64,000 nt of DNA from Antarcticimicrobium luteum (GTDB taxonomy: Bacteria > Pseudomonadota > Alphaproteobacteria > Rhodobacterales > Rhodobacteraceae). Shown one piece after another: positions 62,518-64,000 of this stretch. Where the stretch lies: assembly GCF_004358185.1 (NCBI RefSeq), contig NZ_SMUV01000061.1, positions 46,723 through 110,722 of the forward strand, in the 5' to 3' direction. The notes beneath the pieces were generated by a model, which was not told the DNA's origin, did not search any database, and was given only the letters and a program-made list of their open reading frames with translations. Made by a program: the position numbers and the translations under genes. Each line of letters opens with the position of its first letter. The first letter of the stretch is position 1.

Positions 62518-63854
62518 TCCGTTCGCTGCGCCAACGGCTGCTGGTCATTCTTGGCGGCAGTATCATCGTCGCCTGGCTGGCCACGGCACTATTCTCTTAT
62601 CTCGATACCAGACAATTGATTGACGAGATGCTGGATACCCATCTCGAACAATCGGCCGACCTTCTTGTCGTCCTGCTCGACCGCCTGCCGCAGGGCGATC
62701 TGGCTAAAACGCTGCTGCATCAAACGGGCGCCGATGCGGATCGGATGATCGCCTTTCGTGTCCACGCCGGTGCGGGCGGGGCTTCGGCAGACAGCGTGGG
62801 TTCGCCGACCTTTCCGACCGAAAGCTGGCAGCCAGGGTTTCACGATGCAACCTCGGCGGATCAGGTCTGGCGCGTGTTCGGCACATCCGACAGCGCGGGG
62901 CGCCTTGTCGAGGTGGCGCTGCGCCATGATCTGAAGGGAAAGTTCGCCGACCTCGTGGCCGTTCACATCCTGCATCCGCTTTGGGTTGCGATTCCGCTGC
63001 TTGCAGGTCTGATCTGGCTGTCGGTGGGATGGGGGCTGCGACCATTGCGCGACATCACCTCGGCTGTTGAGCGGCGCAGCCCCGATGACATGCAACCACT
63101 TGGAGTCGGCGCCGCTCCGAATGAAATCCGCCCACTTCTTGAGGCGCTTGACCGACTTTTTGCACGCATTGCCTTGCTGCTTGATCGCGAACGCCGCTTT
63201 GCCGCCGATGCCGCGCACGAGTTGCGCACCCCGCTTGCCGCCATCAAGACCCATGCCCAGGTGGCCCGGCAAGAGCGCGATCCCGAGAAATGCGCCGCGG
63301 CGCTTGACGGGGTGATCGAAGGTGCCGACCGCGGCACCCGGCTGGTAGAGCAACTGCTGGTGCTGTCGCGGGTCGATCAGGATGGGGCGGCCGCGACCAA
63401 AGGGCCGGTGAACATTGCGGATCTGGTGATCGAATGTGTCGCAGAAGCAGCACCCAAAGCGGCGGCCAAGAATATGGATCTGGGGGTCGCCGATGTTTCC
63501 CGCGATCCGGCCGTCGTGGTCGGGAACGCGGATCTGTTGCGCATCCTGTTGCGCAATCTGCTGGACAATGCGGTCCGCTACACCCCTGCGGAGGGTGAGG
63601 TGACGGTGTCGGTCGACGTCCTTGATCAGTCGGTCATTTTGAGGGTCTGCGACAGTGGCCCCGGCATTCCCATGGGCTTGCGCGAGCGGGTGTTCGACAG
63701 GTTCTACCGTGTGGCCGGCAGCGGGCAACAGGGGTGCGGCCTCGGCCTTTCGATCGTGGCGCGCATTGCCGGGCTACATGGTGGGTCGGTCGCGTTCGAG
63801 GACAGGGCAGGCAAGAGCGGAGTTACGATCATGGTCACGCTGCCCGCCGCGTAG
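62514..63854 (+). CDS. Sensor histidine kinase (QseC-like)
   Basis: The 446-residue kinase has two transmembrane helices (about 10-30 and 160-185) around a periplasmic sensor region, a HAMP-like linker, and the H box AADAAHELRTPLAAIKTHAQ with His235. N box LRNLLDNAVRYTP, then G boxes DSGPGIP and GCGLGLSIV complete the ATPase. It phosphorylates the coupled response regulator. The signal may be a metal or cationic compound, as in related PmrB/QseC kinases (inference). Confidence 0.92.
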   Translation: MIRSLRQRLLVILGGSIIVAWLATALFSYLDTRQLIDEMLDTHLEQSADLLVVLLDRLPQGDLAKTLLHQTGADADRMIAFRVHAGAGGASADSVGSPTFPTESWQPGFHDATSADQVWRVFGTSDSAGRLVEVALRHDLKGKFADLVAVHILHPLWVAIPLLAGLIWLSVGWGLRPLRDITSAVERRSPDDMQPLGVGAAPNEIRPLLEALDRLFARIALLLDRERRFAADAAHELRTPLAAIKTHAQVARQERDPEKCAAALDGVIEGADRGTRLVEQLLVLSRVDQDGAAATKGPVNIADLVIECVAEAAPKAAAKNMDLGVADVSRDPAVVVGNADLLRILLRNLLDNAVRYTPAEGEVTVSVDVLDQSVILRVCDSGPGIPMGLRERVFDRFYRVAGSGQQGCGLGLSIVARIAGLHGGSVAFEDRAGKSGVTIMVTLPAA

Positions 63855-63912
63855 GCGCACGCCGCAGGCGCGGGGGCTCGGGTCAGCACTCCGGCCGAAT
63901 TGGGAGCTGCAC

Positions 63913-64000
63913 GGCATTGTCAAAACAAACCAGCTTGAGGCGGGCAGGGCGGTTTCGTAGCGTCTGGACATGACCAGAAGATCGCCCTTTCGCTACTTCA
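63913..64000 (+). mobile_element. IS6-family element, left end, continues beyond the window
   Basis: GGCATTGTCAAAAC at 63913 resembles an IS6-type terminal inverted repeat. ATG 63970 begins a transposase (TRRSPFRYF), which is the N-terminal pattern of IS6/IS26-like transposases and runs off the window after ten codons. Confidence 0.75.

Overview
The window is high-GC bacterial chromosome. Gene content and order point to an alphaproteobacterium of the Rhodobacterales (Roseobacter/Rhodobacteraceae type). Clues are the run pcm-tolC-PopZ-like gene, a DUF6280-type small protein, the SPOR lipoprotein-dacC-tmk-holB-tatD-MBL operon, divergent metF/metR-type genes and Lrp beside a type III ornithine decarboxylase. 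No rRNA or CRISPR array is visible. The assignment rests on recognised families, not on a database search.

Layout. (1) 1-3554 is accessory DNA lying against the 3' end of a tRNA-Cys gene. It holds an Arr-like ADP-ribosyltransferase, a glycine-zipper protein, an XRE regulator, a translationally coupled pair of small genes and a protein with an RNxxxH motif. (2) 3785-6293 is a minus-strand operon arsR-permease-thioredoxin-MBL protein, with a clear palindrome in front of arsR. (3) 6566-41394 is core chromosome: protein repair, TolC, a PopZ-like protein, cobQ, efp, ygfZ, an MsbA-type ABC exporter coupled to a tyrosine phosphatase, aminotransferases, valS, zntB, ornithine decarboxylase with Lrp, an orphan molybdenum hydroxylase large subunit, metF/metR, and a six-gene operon for cell-wall, DNA and nucleotide functions. 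(4) 41638-41727 is tRNA-Ser(UGA). From its 3' end to about 53577 runs a mosaic mobile region. It has a large serine recombinase-DUF2924-DUF3489 operon, a ParB/DNA-methyltransferase-DUF5681-terminase operon with no other phage genes, a second serine recombinase translationally coupled to two ParB-like genes, a small HTH gene whose start carries two phased palindromes, a ParDE toxin-antitoxin pair, and a relic of a second terminase gene next to a degenerate tRNA-3'-like sequence. (5) 53578-57893 is a decaying accessory cluster. A topoisomerase VI B gene is cut off at the mobile-region border and also has an in-frame stop, a CapA gene appears frameshifted in a G run, and a helix-hairpin-helix gene and a dienelactone-hydrolase-like gene are intact. 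(6) 58010-60760 encodes a large acidic VCBS-type protein. (7) 60921-64000 is an exported protein plus a QseBC-like two-component system, bracketed by two same-orientation left ends of IS6-family elements; the first is a relic and the second runs off the window.

The least-described parts are the serine recombinase/ParB/RepB-like trio with its phased palindromes (48705-52252), the regularly spaced AACAGGGAA sites behind the first recombinase, and the ADP-ribosyltransferase-containing island at the tRNA-Cys gene. Sequence alone does not show what any of these do as systems.
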